Source of the DNA: Halothiobacillus neapolitanus c2 | GTDB lineage: Bacteria > Pseudomonadota > Gammaproteobacteria > Halothiobacillales > Halothiobacillaceae | Direction: 5' to 3' | Assembly (NCBI RefSeq): GCF_000024765.1 | Contig: NC_013422.1 | Coordinates: 1,693,501 to 1,757,500 of the forward strand | Length of the DNA stretch: 64,000 nucleotides | In this document: positions 50,793 through 59,047 of the stretch, piece by piece | How the letters are laid out: every line of letters begins with the position of its first letter | How positions within the stretch are numbered: the first letter of the stretch is position 1 | The notes under the pieces: model-generated | Database searches by the model: none | Told to the model about the DNA's origin: nothing | Seen by the model: only the letters and a program-made list of their open reading frames with translations | Program-made: the position numbers and the translations under genes

Positions 50793-51776
50793 TTACCGAT
50801 TTACATCAACGACGACTCTACCTCGAATCTTTCCATCTAGCAGACATGAAGCGAGAGGCAAGGCCTCCTCAAGTCCAACTTCTCGAGTGATTGCCCTCAA
50901 TATGTCGACGTCCAGGTCTAGTCCGAGACGGTGCCAAGCATCCACCCTATCTATACGTGGACACATCACGCTATCGATACCGACGAGTGTTACCCCCCGA
51001 AGAATAAATGGGGCTACAGATGAAGGAAAATCCATTCCACCAACCAGGCCACAGGAAGTAACCACACCACGATACTTGGTGGAAGCGCATATGTTCGCCA
51101 GAACATGATTGCCGACTACATCTACTGCGCCGGCCCATCGCGCCTTGCCCAGTGGTTTGCCTGGTGAAGAAAATACCGATCTATCAATTACCTCTATTGC
51201 GCCGAGGCTCTTGACGTAAGTTGTCTCCTCCGGACGCCCTGTCACAGCTACAACCCCATAACCCAGTTTGCTTAGGACTGCTGTAGCTACGCTTCCTACG
51301 CCGCCTGCGGCACCCGTCACAAGAATCTCGCCATCATCTGGTTTTACGCCATGTTTCTCTAGGGCTATTACGCAGAGCATGGCTGTGTATCCTGCCGTAC
51401 CAATTCCCATTGCCTGCTGGGGCTTAAACTGGGATGGGAGCGGTACTAACCAATCTCCATTTAGACGCGCCTTCTGAGCCAATCCTCCCCAATGAACTTC
51501 ACCGACTCCCCATCCATTTAACAGGACTGTATCACCCACTTTGTGCTCTGGGTTCATGGAGCACTCAACAACTCCAACCAAGTCAACACCAGGCACCATC
51601 GGGAACTTGCGCACAATAGGCGCGCGCCCAGTGATCGCCAGTCCATCCTTGTAATTGAGTGTGGAATGACTAACACGAACCAAGACATCGCCTTCAGGCA
51701 ATGATGTTTCATCAATATCACGGACGGTGGCTCGATAACCTGCATCGTCATTCTCAATCAAGATACCTTTAAACAT
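50793..51776 (-). CDS. acuI: AcuI/YhdH family acrylyl-CoA reductase (NADPH)
   Basis: A 327-residue medium-chain dehydrogenase/reductase without structural zinc. HSTLNYKDGLAITG is the YhdH/AcuI signature, the cofactor site is VTGAAGGVGSVA near residues 150-161, and VTGRPEE follows for NADPH phosphate binding. AcuI reduces toxic acryloyl-CoA to propionyl-CoA, for example after DMSP or acrylate breakdown. It is divergent in control from, and downstream of, a TetR regulator on the same strand. A TAGACCGA box lies directly before it and another before the regulator. Confidence 0.93.
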   Translation of the reverse strand: MFKGILIENDDAGYRATVRDIDETSLPEGDVLVRVSHSTLNYKDGLAITGRAPIVRKFPMVPGVDLVGVVECSMNPEHKVGDTVLLNGWGVGEVHWGGLAQKARLNGDWLVPLPSQFKPQQAMGIGTAGYTAMLCVIALEKHGVKPDDGEILVTGAAGGVGSVATAVLSKLGYGVVAVTGRPEETTYVKSLGAIEVIDRSVFSSPGKPLGKARWAGAVDVVGNHVLANICASTKYRGVVTSCGLVGGMDFPSSVAPFILRGVTLVGIDSVMCPRIDRVDAWHRLGLDLDVDILRAITREVGLEEALPLASCLLDGKIRGRVVVDVNR

Positions 51777-51793
51777 TTGACCCTTCTCTATAA

Positions 51794-51806
51794 ATTAGAC
51801 CGATCG
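51794..51806. promoter_or_regulatory. Candidate TetR operator upstream of acuI
   Basis: ATTAGACCGATCG lies between the TetR gene and acuI. The same ATTAGACCGAYCG is found upstream of the TetR gene (52478-52490), as expected for an autoregulated repressor. Confidence 0.6.
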
Positions 51807-51826
51807 CCTTATAAATGGCGAAAAAA

Positions 51827-52468
51827 TTAAGTGGCAGGGGTTAGCACTGCAAAAAAACCTTGAGAAAAGATTCTGAGGGGCTCGCCACACCGTTCCAGCT
51901 TTGCTCGAAGCACAGCTCCCTCCCATCCTATCCAGAAGAAGGACGCTAGCTGAGTGGTGTCCGCAGATACAGATATCTGACCATCAGCTTTCGCCTCGTC
52001 CAAACAACGCAACAGTCTGACTTCCCAGTCCGAAAAGACATCCTTTATCTGGGTTCGAAGGCGTTGTGGGAGCACTCCCGCCTCTTGACCTAAATTCCCA
52101 ACAAGGCAACCCCGACGATATGCATACCTCTCCATCGAGAGGCTGGCGTCCTCTATGAAGGCCTTCAACCGATCTAGTGGACTGAGCATTTCATTTCGCA
52201 AATGACGTTCTATTTTTGTCGCGAAATATTGTGCATAACGCTCAATAAGTTCCGAGCCAAATGCTTCCTTGTTGTCGAAGTAATGATAAAAGGATCCCTT
52301 CGGAACACCCACTCTGCTAAGTATTTCGTCGATACCGCTTGTTGAAAACCCTTTTTCGGTGAGTACTTCAAGGCCTGCTCTTAATAACAGCTCACGGGTT
52401 TCTATCAGAGTGTCACGAGCCTTCGGGGGGCGGCCTCGTCGCTTTTGATGAGATTGGTCGACTTTCAT
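51827..52468 (-). CDS. TetR family repressor of acuI (AcuR-like)
   Basis: A 213-residue regulator with an arginine-rich start (KRRGRPPKARDTL) and a TetR helix-turn-helix (GFSTSGIDEILSRVGVPKGSFYHYFDNKE). The ligand domain contains RRGCLVGNLGQEAG, common in AcuR/YcdC-like repressors that respond to acrylate or related acids. It lies 50 bases upstream of acuI on the same strand and shares an operator-like box with it. Confidence 0.88.
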   Translation of the reverse strand: MKVDQSHQKRRGRPPKARDTLIETRELLLRAGLEVLTEKGFSTSGIDEILSRVGVPKGSFYHYFDNKEAFGSELIERYAQYFATKIERHLRNEMLSPLDRLKAFIEDASLSMERYAYRRGCLVGNLGQEAGVLPQRLRTQIKDVFSDWEVRLLRCLDEAKADGQISVSADTTQLASFFWIGWEGAVLRAKLERCGEPLRIFSQGFFAVLTPAT

Positions 52469-52477
52469 GGTTGCGAT

Positions 52478-52490
52478 ATTAGACCGACCG
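52478..52490. promoter_or_regulatory. Candidate TetR operator upstream of the TetR gene
   Basis: ATTAGACCGACCG, ten bases before the TetR start codon, matches the box before acuI at 12 of 13 positions. Binding here would give autoregulation. Confidence 0.6.
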
Positions 52491-52590
52491 TATCATTAAC
52501 TCAACTATCTGAATAGTCACCAATTCTCTAGATACATTCCAGCCTAAATCAAAGGCAGGAAGTGTTTACAGAACCCAGGGCAGCCCACCG

Positions 52591-53337
52591 TCATATGAGA
52601 TTAAGGCCTCCATCTGCAACGATGATCTCACCTGTTAGATAGTCTGAGCGTACGATCATGGCGACAAGGTCGGCTATGTCTTCTGGTTTCGCGGGGCGGC
52701 GCATGGGAGAGCGATTACGCCAAAGTTTCTGAGCTTCTTCCCATGCTTCCGTCATGGAAGTATCGACAAGGCCAGGGGCTATTGCATTCACTCGAACGAC
52801 AGGCCCCAAGGAAACTGCAAGCAGCTTTGTCATGTGGTTCAAGGCGGCCTTGCTAACCGCATAGGGAATGGATGCCCCTTTGGGTCTCACGCCCGCATGA
52901 GAGCTAATATTCACAATGCAACTGGATCGCCCTGCTGTGGCGCTTTGTCGTAATGCAGCTTCCGCTTCTCCAATAAGCAGCCATGGAGCGACGACATTAA
53001 CTTCGTACAGTTTTCGCCAAATATCAGCCGTAGCCTCCTTGAGCGCAGCGTGTGGAATGACTTCAGTGATTCCGGCATTGTTAATCAACACATCGAGCCG
53101 TCCATGCTTTTCAACCACCGTGTCGATTAAGCGACAAATATCTTCTTTCTCAGCCAGGTTGGCTTGCGTGTAACTGGCGCAACCGAGTTCATTGGCAAGC
53201 GCAATGCCTGCGCTGACAGAGGACTTTGAATGAAGTGCCACCGTCAGCCCTTCTTGTGCCAAACGCCTAGCGATGGCGGCTCCGATGCCTGTTGTCGATC
53301 CTGTAACAAGGGCAACACGATGCTCTTGGGTCGTCAT
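52591..53337 (-). CDS. SDR family oxidoreductase
   Basis: A 248-residue classical short-chain dehydrogenase. Cofactor motif TGSTTGIG near the N-terminus, NNAG in the middle, and the catalytic Ser (NISSHAG), Tyr and Lys (YAVSK) are all present. The C-terminal LTGEIIVADGGLNLI is typical of FabG-like enzymes. The ATG at 53337 has GGGG eight bases upstream; a TTG two codons earlier is possible. No neighbour gives a substrate. It belongs to the repeat-flanked module. Confidence 0.88.
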   Translation of the reverse strand: MTTQEHRVALVTGSTTGIGAAIARRLAQEGLTVALHSKSSVSAGIALANELGCASYTQANLAEKEDICRLIDTVVEKHGRLDVLINNAGITEVIPHAALKEATADIWRKLYEVNVVAPWLLIGEAEAALRQSATAGRSSCIVNISSHAGVRPKGASIPYAVSKAALNHMTKLLAVSLGPVVRVNAIAPGLVDTSMTEAWEEAQKLWRNRSPMRRPAKPEDIADLVAMIVRSDYLTGEIIVADGGLNLI

Positions 53338-53503
53338 GGGCAATTCCCCACCGAATGAAGTGAAACGTAACTGATCAACTCGAAACAGACAGACAACTAA
53401 GGTTTGCCTTAATCCCCGATGACGAAGTCATCCCATAAGTCATGTGCGGCTTTGCAGTTAGCCCCTTCAAAGCTTTCCTGAGATCAAGACGTCTTTTAAA
53501 CCA

Positions 53504-54067
53504 TCACGTCCTGGCGAACAATGCCCTAACGATCCGCTCAAGTGCCGCTAAAGCAGTATCCGGGGTTTGATCATATTGGGCCCGGATGATTGCTCCATCT
53601 ACTGCCATGGCTAGTGTTTGGGCAATCTCTTGGCGCTCAACCGTATTCGGGAGCAGATTTGCAATCACCTGAGTCATGTCCTGCTTATGTCGACGAGCGA
53701 TCTCGACGACTTCTGGTAAGTCGCCGGACAACTCTCCTACCGTGTTGATGAAGGCGCACCCGCGATATCCCCGCTCACCGAACCATTCAGTCATTACCGG
53801 CACGAGGGCATACACATTTCCGCCGTGACGCTGTAGAGCCGAGGAAAACCAATCCATCCAAATCTGATGCCGGCGTTCCAGGAATGCGCCCACCAAATCG
53901 TTCTTGCTTGGGAATTGGCGGTAGAAAGTCAACTTGGCCACGCCCGATTCTGCGATCACCTTGTCCACACCAGTGGCGCGGATACCCTGCTGGTAAAAGA
54001 GATCATATGCGGTCAGCAGAATGCGTTCTCGCGTACTGGATGTTTTGGTAGGGGTAGGTTTGATCAT
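53504..54067 (-). CDS. TetR family regulator
   Basis: A 187-residue repressor with the helix-turn-helix GIRATGVDKVIAESGVAKLTFYRQFPSKN. It is divergent from the DUF1348 gene; the 83 bases between them hold two perfect palindromes (54078-54093 and 54114-54130), one near each start. It is very likely the repressor of both genes. The inducer is unknown. Confidence 0.9.
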   Translation of the reverse strand: MIKPTPTKTSSTRERILLTAYDLFYQQGIRATGVDKVIAESGVAKLTFYRQFPSKNDLVGAFLERRHQIWMDWFSSALQRHGGNVYALVPVMTEWFGERGYRGCAFINTVGELSGDLPEVVEIARRHKQDMTQVIANLLPNTVERQEIAQTLAMAVDGAIIRAQYDQTPDTALAALERIVRALFART

Positions 54068-54077
54068 CAGTCGATTG

Positions 54078-54093
54078 TAGACAGATCTGTCTA
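54078..54093. promoter_or_regulatory. TetR operator O1
   Basis: TAGACAGATCTGTCTA is a perfect 16-bp palindrome, ten bases upstream of the TetR gene start. Confidence 0.85.
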
Positions 54094-54113
54094 TTTTGAG
54101 TAGTCTTCCGATG

Positions 54114-54130
54114 TATACAGATCTGTCTAC
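54114..54130. promoter_or_regulatory. TetR operator O2
   Basis: TATACAGATCTGTCTAC repeats the core of O1 (ACAGATCTGT) 21 bases before the DUF1348 start, where it would cover its promoter. Confidence 0.82.
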
Positions 54131-54150
54131 ATAACCATTAGGAGACTAAC

Positions 54151-54618
54151 ATGGAGACTAAACCACCCGTGCCGCCATTTGATGTCGAAAGCGCCACACA
54201 GAAGGTTCGACTTGCCGAGGATGCCTGGAACTCGCGCGACCCCGAACGGGTTGCTCTTGTTTATACGCTAGATACCCATTGGCGCAATCGATCTGAGTTC
54301 TTGATCGGGCGTGAGCAAGTCCGTCTGTTTCTGCAACGGAAATGGGCACGCGAACTCGATTACCGCCTGATCAAGGAGCTATGGGCGTACACAGATAACC
54401 GCATCGCGGTTCGTTTTGCCTATGAATGGCATGATGATTCCGGTCAGTGGTATCGATCCTACGGGAATGAGAATTGGGCGTTTGATGCCGATGGCTACAT
54501 GCAACGCCGAATCGCCAGTATCAACGACCTGACGATACATGAAGGTGAGCGTAAATTTCATTGGGTACTTGGGCGACGTCCAGATGAACACCCAACTCTG
54601 AGCGACTTAAATCTGTAA
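54151..54618 (+). CDS. DUF1348 (NTF2/SnoaL-like) family protein
   Basis: A 155-residue cone-fold protein. [26 protein letters not shown] and [17 protein letters not shown] (in parts) are the conserved DUF1348 stretches, and [21 protein letters not shown] follows. The family resembles SnoaL-like isomerases and hydrolases, but no reaction is known. AGGAG precedes the ATG by eight bases. It is controlled by the divergent TetR regulator through two operators. Confidence 0.88.
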   Translation: METKPPVPPFDVESATQKVRLAEDAWNSRDPERVALVYTLDTHWRNRSEFLIGREQVRLFLQRKWARELDYRLIKELWAYTDNRIAVRFAYEWHDDSGQWYRSYGNENWAFDADGYMQRRIASINDLTIHEGERKFHWVLGRRPDEHPTLSDLNL

Positions 54619-54630
54619 ATTTTTGGATTT

Positions 54631-54747
54631 TTGGCAGAGCGAATCAGCTACCTGCATACAGACGCGATGGGTGCTCCACGATTGGCGACCAATGACAAAC
54701 AGCTGATCGTCTGGCGCTGGAATGCCGATGCTTTCGGTGTAGATTGA
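54631..54747 (+). pseudogene. RHS-repeat protein fragment
   Basis: In frame, the plus strand reads RISYLHTDAMGAPRLATN then WRWNADAFG, the conserved YxHTDxxGxPR-x-VWRW-DAFG core of RHS/YD-repeat toxins, and then stops. No start codon or remaining repeats are present, so it is a fragment of a large RHS gene. Confidence 0.75.
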
Positions 54748-55062
54748 CATGTAACAAGCCGCGGTCACAACGACTACTTGGCATTGGCGCTTTCGAAGCA
54801 AGAGGCCTGCACCCTACTTACGGGTGACGGCAATTTGCGGATTGTTGCCAACAAGGAGCAGGTCAACGTCATGGGCACCATCGGGCTGCTGTGCGCCATG
54901 ATCGAGAACCAGCTGCTGTAAGTCGACGACGCCTTCAAGGCACTTGACCGAATGAAGTCTGGCAAGCGACGGCTGCCCTGGCCGGATACCGAAAAAGTGC
55001 TGAACACGCTACGTTTATTAGGTTCTGCCATCGGCAAGCAAGCACTGCGAGCGTGGGTCTGA
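54748..55062 (+). pseudogene. Decayed PIN-domain (VapC-like) toxin fragment
   Basis: The plus frame reads NDYLALALSKQEACTLLTGD then ANKEQVNVMGTIGLLCAMIENQLL, an internal stop at 54919-54921, then a continuation DDAFKALDRMKSGKRRLPWP in the same frame. ALAxxxxxLLTGD and the VxGTxGLL segment are typical of PIN ribonucleases of the DUF3368/VapC group. The N-terminus and the antitoxin are missing, and the stop makes it inactive. Confidence 0.7.
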
Positions 55063-55086
55063 GTGGGTGAATCTTTCAATCGCCGT

Positions 55087-55159
55087 GTTCAAAATTCGTT
55101 CAATACTCATTTCCATTTAGTGGTGACCAAACCACCAAAGTCTTGGCCAACATGGCTGA
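55087..55159. repeat. 73-bp direct repeat, right copy
   Basis: Same orientation as 50565-50637. It spans the last 20 codons and stop of the transglycosylase gene and 13 bases beyond, so the element's functional gene end doubles as the right repeat. Confidence 0.85.
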
Positions 55160-55633
55160 AACCAGCTCATCAGATTGAGCGTGAACAGGCCGCTCTTTGG
55201 TGACCTTGGCTACATAGCCGTTCGTGAAACCATTGATGAAATTCCCAGTGTTGTATGCAGAAATAGCGCGGCGAAGTGCGTGTTGCCCCTGGCCAATGTC
55301 GCTTGCTGATTTTTGGTAGAAATTCTGCAATATCTGTGCACCTGCTTTGATGTTGGTGCAGGGATCAAACACCTGTTCGACACTCAGTTTCAGCGCATTC
55401 AAGTTCTTCAAATTGACTTGCATCAAGCCCATGTCGATGCTGTATCCCATCCCGATCAGCCGGTTCGCATCACGGATGGCCTCGGCCTGATTTGCAGGCT
55501 GTTGTGGCAATACATAATCACCATTGATGCCGATCCGCCACGGATTACCACCGGACTCAACCCGCACGATGGCGGCTAGGGTTTGTGGTGCCACACTGGG
55601 CGCACATTGAGCATACAGCGTTGGTAAGTCCAT
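55100..55633 (-). CDS. VirB1/TrbN-like lytic transglycosylase
   Basis: A 177-residue peptidoglycan hydrolase of the SLT family that opens the wall for a type IV secretion channel. The catalytic Glu is in VRVESGGNPWRIG, and MGLMQVN and ISAYNTGN are the other SLT motifs. No signal peptide is seen, in contrast to most periplasmic members. GGGAG sits before the ATG. It is the last gene of the leftward transfer series, ten bases after traB. Confidence 0.9.
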   Translation of the reverse strand: MDLPTLYAQCAPSVAPQTLAAIVRVESGGNPWRIGINGDYVLPQQPANQAEAIRDANRLIGMGYSIDMGLMQVNLKNLNALKLSVEQVFDPCTNIKAGAQILQNFYQKSASDIGQGQHALRRAISAYNTGNFINGFTNGYVAKVTKERPVHAQSDELVSAMLAKTLVVWSPLNGNEY

Positions 55634-55643
55634 GGTTTTCTCC

Positions 55644-56837
55644 CTAATAGTTCATAGCCGTGACAACGGGCACGCCAAAAAGGCGTCCCCAGGCATGCAC
55701 GGCTTTGATTTGAATTTGTGGCAGATGCGTTTGCCGTGACCACCACGAGTTGCCCGACGCCAAAATGAGATCGGGGTGGTGTAAAAATGATTGCAACACC
55801 GGCCAGACCAAAAGCTGTTCGTAGCAAATCAAGGGCGCGATGGTTTGGTTGCCCAGTTTGAATACGGGCTGGCTGAACCAATGCGGATGCGCGGAAGTCG
55901 CTTGATCCCAAGGCTGCCACATCGAAACCGGCACGGGTACGCGCTGGCAATACTTGATACCTTGATGCTGCCCAATGGCGGCTAAGCAGTTGTCATAGCC
56001 TTGGGGATAGGTTTGGCGCACACCCATCAAAACCGTGGAATGTTGGGCGTTCAATCGTGCCGATTCATTGCGCCATAACGGCAAGATGGCTTGCCATTCA
56101 CCGCCTACGGTTTCAGGTAGCAGGAGGTTGTGGTGGGGTGCAAGTGGCTGAATGTAGGTTTTAAGGGCTTGGGTGTGCTCATACATTTCCACCCAATACA
56201 AACTGCCTGAGCCCCAGCCCAGTTGGGTATCCTGCCCTTGCCATAACGGGGCGGGATCATGGCGCTGCACCAATGCCACCGGTAAAAATATCAGGAAGGA
56301 CAGCGCAGCCAAGAGCACACTCATGGCTTGCTTCGATGCGGGCATACTGGCCAGGAATACTAACCAGAATGCCATTAAGCCCAAACCAATCCAGCCGAAT
56401 CCGGGCAAAACCAAGCCCGTTGCGGTCAAGGGCCATGCCCAACCCACAATACCGATTGGGGGAAGCGCAACCAAGACCAGCGCAAGCAGCAAGCGCAGGC
56501 CGCGCCATTGACTCTGGCTTGTCCAAAGCGCCCACCAGGGCAGGCTTAATGCCAGCGATGCGCCTAGCCATAGGGCATAGCTTCCTGCTGTATTTAATAA
56601 ACCCGAGCCAAGGTTGTCGCCGAAAAAAACGGCGGCACCATGGGGTAAATCCCATGCTGAGCCAAGGTAGTAGGCCAAAGCGGTGAGCCCCGCCGTCGCG
56701 CGGCTGGGTGAGTTCATGACCAGTAAAGGCATAGCCAAGGCCAGCATCAGAATCGCCGGATGGGTGCCATTCCAAGCGAGATAACCCACCGCCAAACCGG
56801 CAGGAATGCGCCATAGGGATAGCAATCTCCGGTTCAT
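55644..56837 (-). CDS. traB: RP4 TraB-like conjugal transfer protein (nitrilase-fold)
   Basis: A 397-residue membrane protein with about eight N-terminal helices (residues 1-190) and a carbon-nitrogen-hydrolase domain like that of apolipoprotein N-acyltransferase (Lnt). The Glu in LLLPETVGGEW and the Cys in PLICYEQLLVWP are catalytic candidates. RP4 TraB has the same layout and is conserved in IncP-type transfer regions, though its role is not settled. Its ATG overlaps the stop of the 54-residue gene upstream (ATGA). Confidence 0.85.
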   Translation of the reverse strand: MNRRLLSLWRIPAGLAVGYLAWNGTHPAILMLALAMPLLVMNSPSRATAGLTALAYYLGSAWDLPHGAAVFFGDNLGSGLLNTAGSYALWLGASLALSLPWWALWTSQSQWRGLRLLLALVLVALPPIGIVGWAWPLTATGLVLPGFGWIGLGLMAFWLVFLASMPASKQAMSVLLAALSFLIFLPVALVQRHDPAPLWQGQDTQLGWGSGSLYWVEMYEHTQALKTYIQPLAPHHNLLLPETVGGEWQAILPLWRNESARLNAQHSTVLMGVRQTYPQGYDNCLAAIGQHQGIKYCQRVPVPVSMWQPWDQATSAHPHWFSQPVFKLGNQTIAPLICYEQLLVWPVLQSFLHHPDLILASGNSWWSRQTHLPQIQIKAVHAWGRLFGVPVVTAMNY

Positions 56838-56998
56838 TTGAACAGCCTCTTGAATCGTTGCGCATTTTTTTCGATTAAATCCTTTTCACAAAAACTTAGG
56901 ATTTCATCAACGAACGAATCATCGAAATTGCGCTCTTCGTTTAATTCACACTCACTCGGCAAGTACTCGCTGGAAAATTCCGCTTTCGAGTCGCTCAT
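56834..56998 (-). CDS. 54-residue acidic protein between topB and traB
   Basis: A short gene that overlaps topB upstream and traB downstream by four bases each (ATGA), so all three are translationally coupled and this frame is very likely translated. It encodes 54 residues, acidic at the front (SSEYLPSECELNEERNFDDS) and basic at the end. I do not recognise it. In RP4, traD and traC lie between traE and traB, so this is positional traD-like, but no similarity can be claimed. Confidence 0.7.
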   Translation of the reverse strand: MSDSKAEFSSEYLPSECELNEERNFDDSFVDEILSFCEKDLIEKNAQRFKRLFK

Positions 56999-59037
56999 TT
57001 TGCTTTTCTCGCCGTAGTTTTTTTGCGTGGTGCGGGCTTTGTTTTCGAGCTACTTGCCGCTGCTTTCGGCACGGGCTTTCCGGCGGCGTCATCAAACCAT
57101 TGGTTACAGGCTTTGCAGTGCCAGTAGTGGCATTGTTTTTTGATGGAATAGACTTTTTCAGCTTGGCCTTGCGCCTTGCAGGTCGGGCAATCCGCCGTCG
57201 GCCGCGTTGGTGCTGGTGCATCAGCGTGTTGCTTTTTGATCTGGTCGATAATCGCGGTGATGAATTTGACGACATCGGCCTCAAATCCCGCCAATTCACG
57301 CTTGCCCTCGGCAATTTCTTCAAGTGACTGCTCCCACAGGGCAGTGAGTGCAGGGCTTTTGACGGAATCGGGCAGTGCATCAATCAATTGTCTGCCGACA
57401 TCACTGCTGATGACCTGTTTGCCTTTTTTGGTGATGAAACCGCGTTCAATCAGGTTGGCAATAATGCCCGCGCGCGTGGCTTCGGTGCCGATGCCCGAGT
57501 TTTCTTTGAGAATGGCCTTCAGCCGTGGATCGGTGATGTTTTTCCCAATCGTTTGCATGGCATCAATCAAGGTGCCTTCGGTGTAGCGTGAGGGTGGTTT
57601 GGTTTGTTTGGCGGCAATTTCGGTGTGACTCAGCGGCAGCGTTTGGCCTTGCGTCAAGGCGGGCAAGGTTTGCACCTCGTCATCGGGCTCATCGTCACTG
57701 GCATCCGCTTTGCCGAACAGCACGCGCCAGCCGGTCACTTGGTCAATTTTGCCGGTGGTCTGAAATAACTCGCCCTCGATGCTGATGCCAATCTGGGTCC
57801 GGTCATATTCATAGTTGGGTAAGAATTGCGCGAGATATTGGCGACGAATCAGTTCATAGACTCTGCGCTCGTTGTCACTCATCGCATCCATATTTGGCGG
57901 CGTTTGCGTGGGGATGATGGCATGGTGCGCCGTGATTTTTTTGGTATTCCAGGCGGGGCTTTTCCGGCTGAAATCTAGCAAATCAACGATCCCTTGCACT
58001 TCGGTATCTGACTTGGCCAGTGCCGTTACGATGGAAGATGCCTCTTGGAATTGCTCCTCGGGAAGAAAATTGCAATCCGATCGGGGATAGGTGGTGGCCT
58101 TGTGGGTTTCGTACAGTGCCTGGGCAATATCCAGCACTTCTTGTGCACCTAAACCAAACTTGGCCGAGCAGGTTTTTTGCAGAGTAGATAGGCTGAATGG
58201 CAGCGGCGGATTTTCACTAATGCGCTTGGTTTCATACTGGCTTACCGTGCCCGTTTTGCCGGTGATTTTGCTGGCGACGGCATCCACGATTGATTGGTCG
58301 ACACAGCGCCCTGCGTCATCCCCAGCCCCTTCGGGCACTTTCCATTTGGTACTGAATGACTGCCCTGCTTCAAAGAACCCGAACAGTTCGAAATAAGGCA
58401 CGGGCTTGAAATGCTCAATCTGACGATCCCGCGCGACAACAAGGCTCAAGGTTGGAGTTTGTACTCGCCCCACGCTGCGCACACCCTCCCCGCCCTGGCT
58501 ACACCCCGCCAAGGTAAATGCCCGCGTGAGGTTCATCCCCACCAGCCAATCCGCCCGCGACCGACCAAGGGCCGATTGATACAAACCGGCGGTTTCAGCA
58601 CTCGGCTTCAAAGCTGCCAAGGCTTTTTTGACCGAAGCAGCATCGAGGGCAGATAACCACAATCGCTGAACTTTGCCCTTGAAGCCCACAAACGCCATCA
58701 GCTCGCGCGCAATCATTTCGCCTTCACGATCTGCATCGGTGGCAATCACCACCTCAGTGGCCCTTTTAAGCAAGGTGGCGATGGCTTTAAATTGATCCTT
58801 GGCGCTCGATTTCACCTCGACTTTCCACTGAGTCGGCGCGATCGGCAATGAAGCCAGCGCCCAGCGCTTGAGTGAGTCATCGTAGGCATCGGGCGGCGCT
58901 TGTTCGAGCAGATGGCCGAATGCCCAGGTCACCACGCCATCGGCGGTTGTGATTGAGCTTTTATCTTTGGACTGAATACCCAAAACAGCGGCAATATCCC
59001 GAGCCTGTGACGGCTTTTCACATAAATACACACGCAT
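56995..59037 (-). CDS. topB: DNA topoisomerase III (RP4 TraE-like)
   Basis: A 680-residue type IA topoisomerase. The Toprim domain starts MRVYLCEKPSQARDIAAVLG with the acidic triad in ATDADREGEMI, and the active-site tyrosine is in ATTYPRSDCNFL. The C-terminus carries a four-cysteine zinc ribbon (CPTC and CKAC) and a Lys-rich tail, usual for mobile-element copies. AGGGA lies before the ATG; the frame is open 42 codons further up but overlaps traF. TraE of RP4 is the same enzyme and traF-traE is its gene order. Confidence 0.96.
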   Translation of the reverse strand: MRVYLCEKPSQARDIAAVLGIQSKDKSSITTADGVVTWAFGHLLEQAPPDAYDDSLKRWALASLPIAPTQWKVEVKSSAKDQFKAIATLLKRATEVVIATDADREGEMIARELMAFVGFKGKVQRLWLSALDAASVKKALAALKPSAETAGLYQSALGRSRADWLVGMNLTRAFTLAGCSQGGEGVRSVGRVQTPTLSLVVARDRQIEHFKPVPYFELFGFFEAGQSFSTKWKVPEGAGDDAGRCVDQSIVDAVASKITGKTGTVSQYETKRISENPPLPFSLSTLQKTCSAKFGLGAQEVLDIAQALYETHKATTYPRSDCNFLPEEQFQEASSIVTALAKSDTEVQGIVDLLDFSRKSPAWNTKKITAHHAIIPTQTPPNMDAMSDNERRVYELIRRQYLAQFLPNYEYDRTQIGISIEGELFQTTGKIDQVTGWRVLFGKADASDDEPDDEVQTLPALTQGQTLPLSHTEIAAKQTKPPSRYTEGTLIDAMQTIGKNITDPRLKAILKENSGIGTEATRAGIIANLIERGFITKKGKQVISSDVGRQLIDALPDSVKSPALTALWEQSLEEIAEGKRELAGFEADVVKFITAIIDQIKKQHADAPAPTRPTADCPTCKAQGQAEKVYSIKKQCHYWHCKACNQWFDDAAGKPVPKAAASSSKTKPAPRKKTTARKAK

Positions 59038-59047
59038 GATTTTTTCC

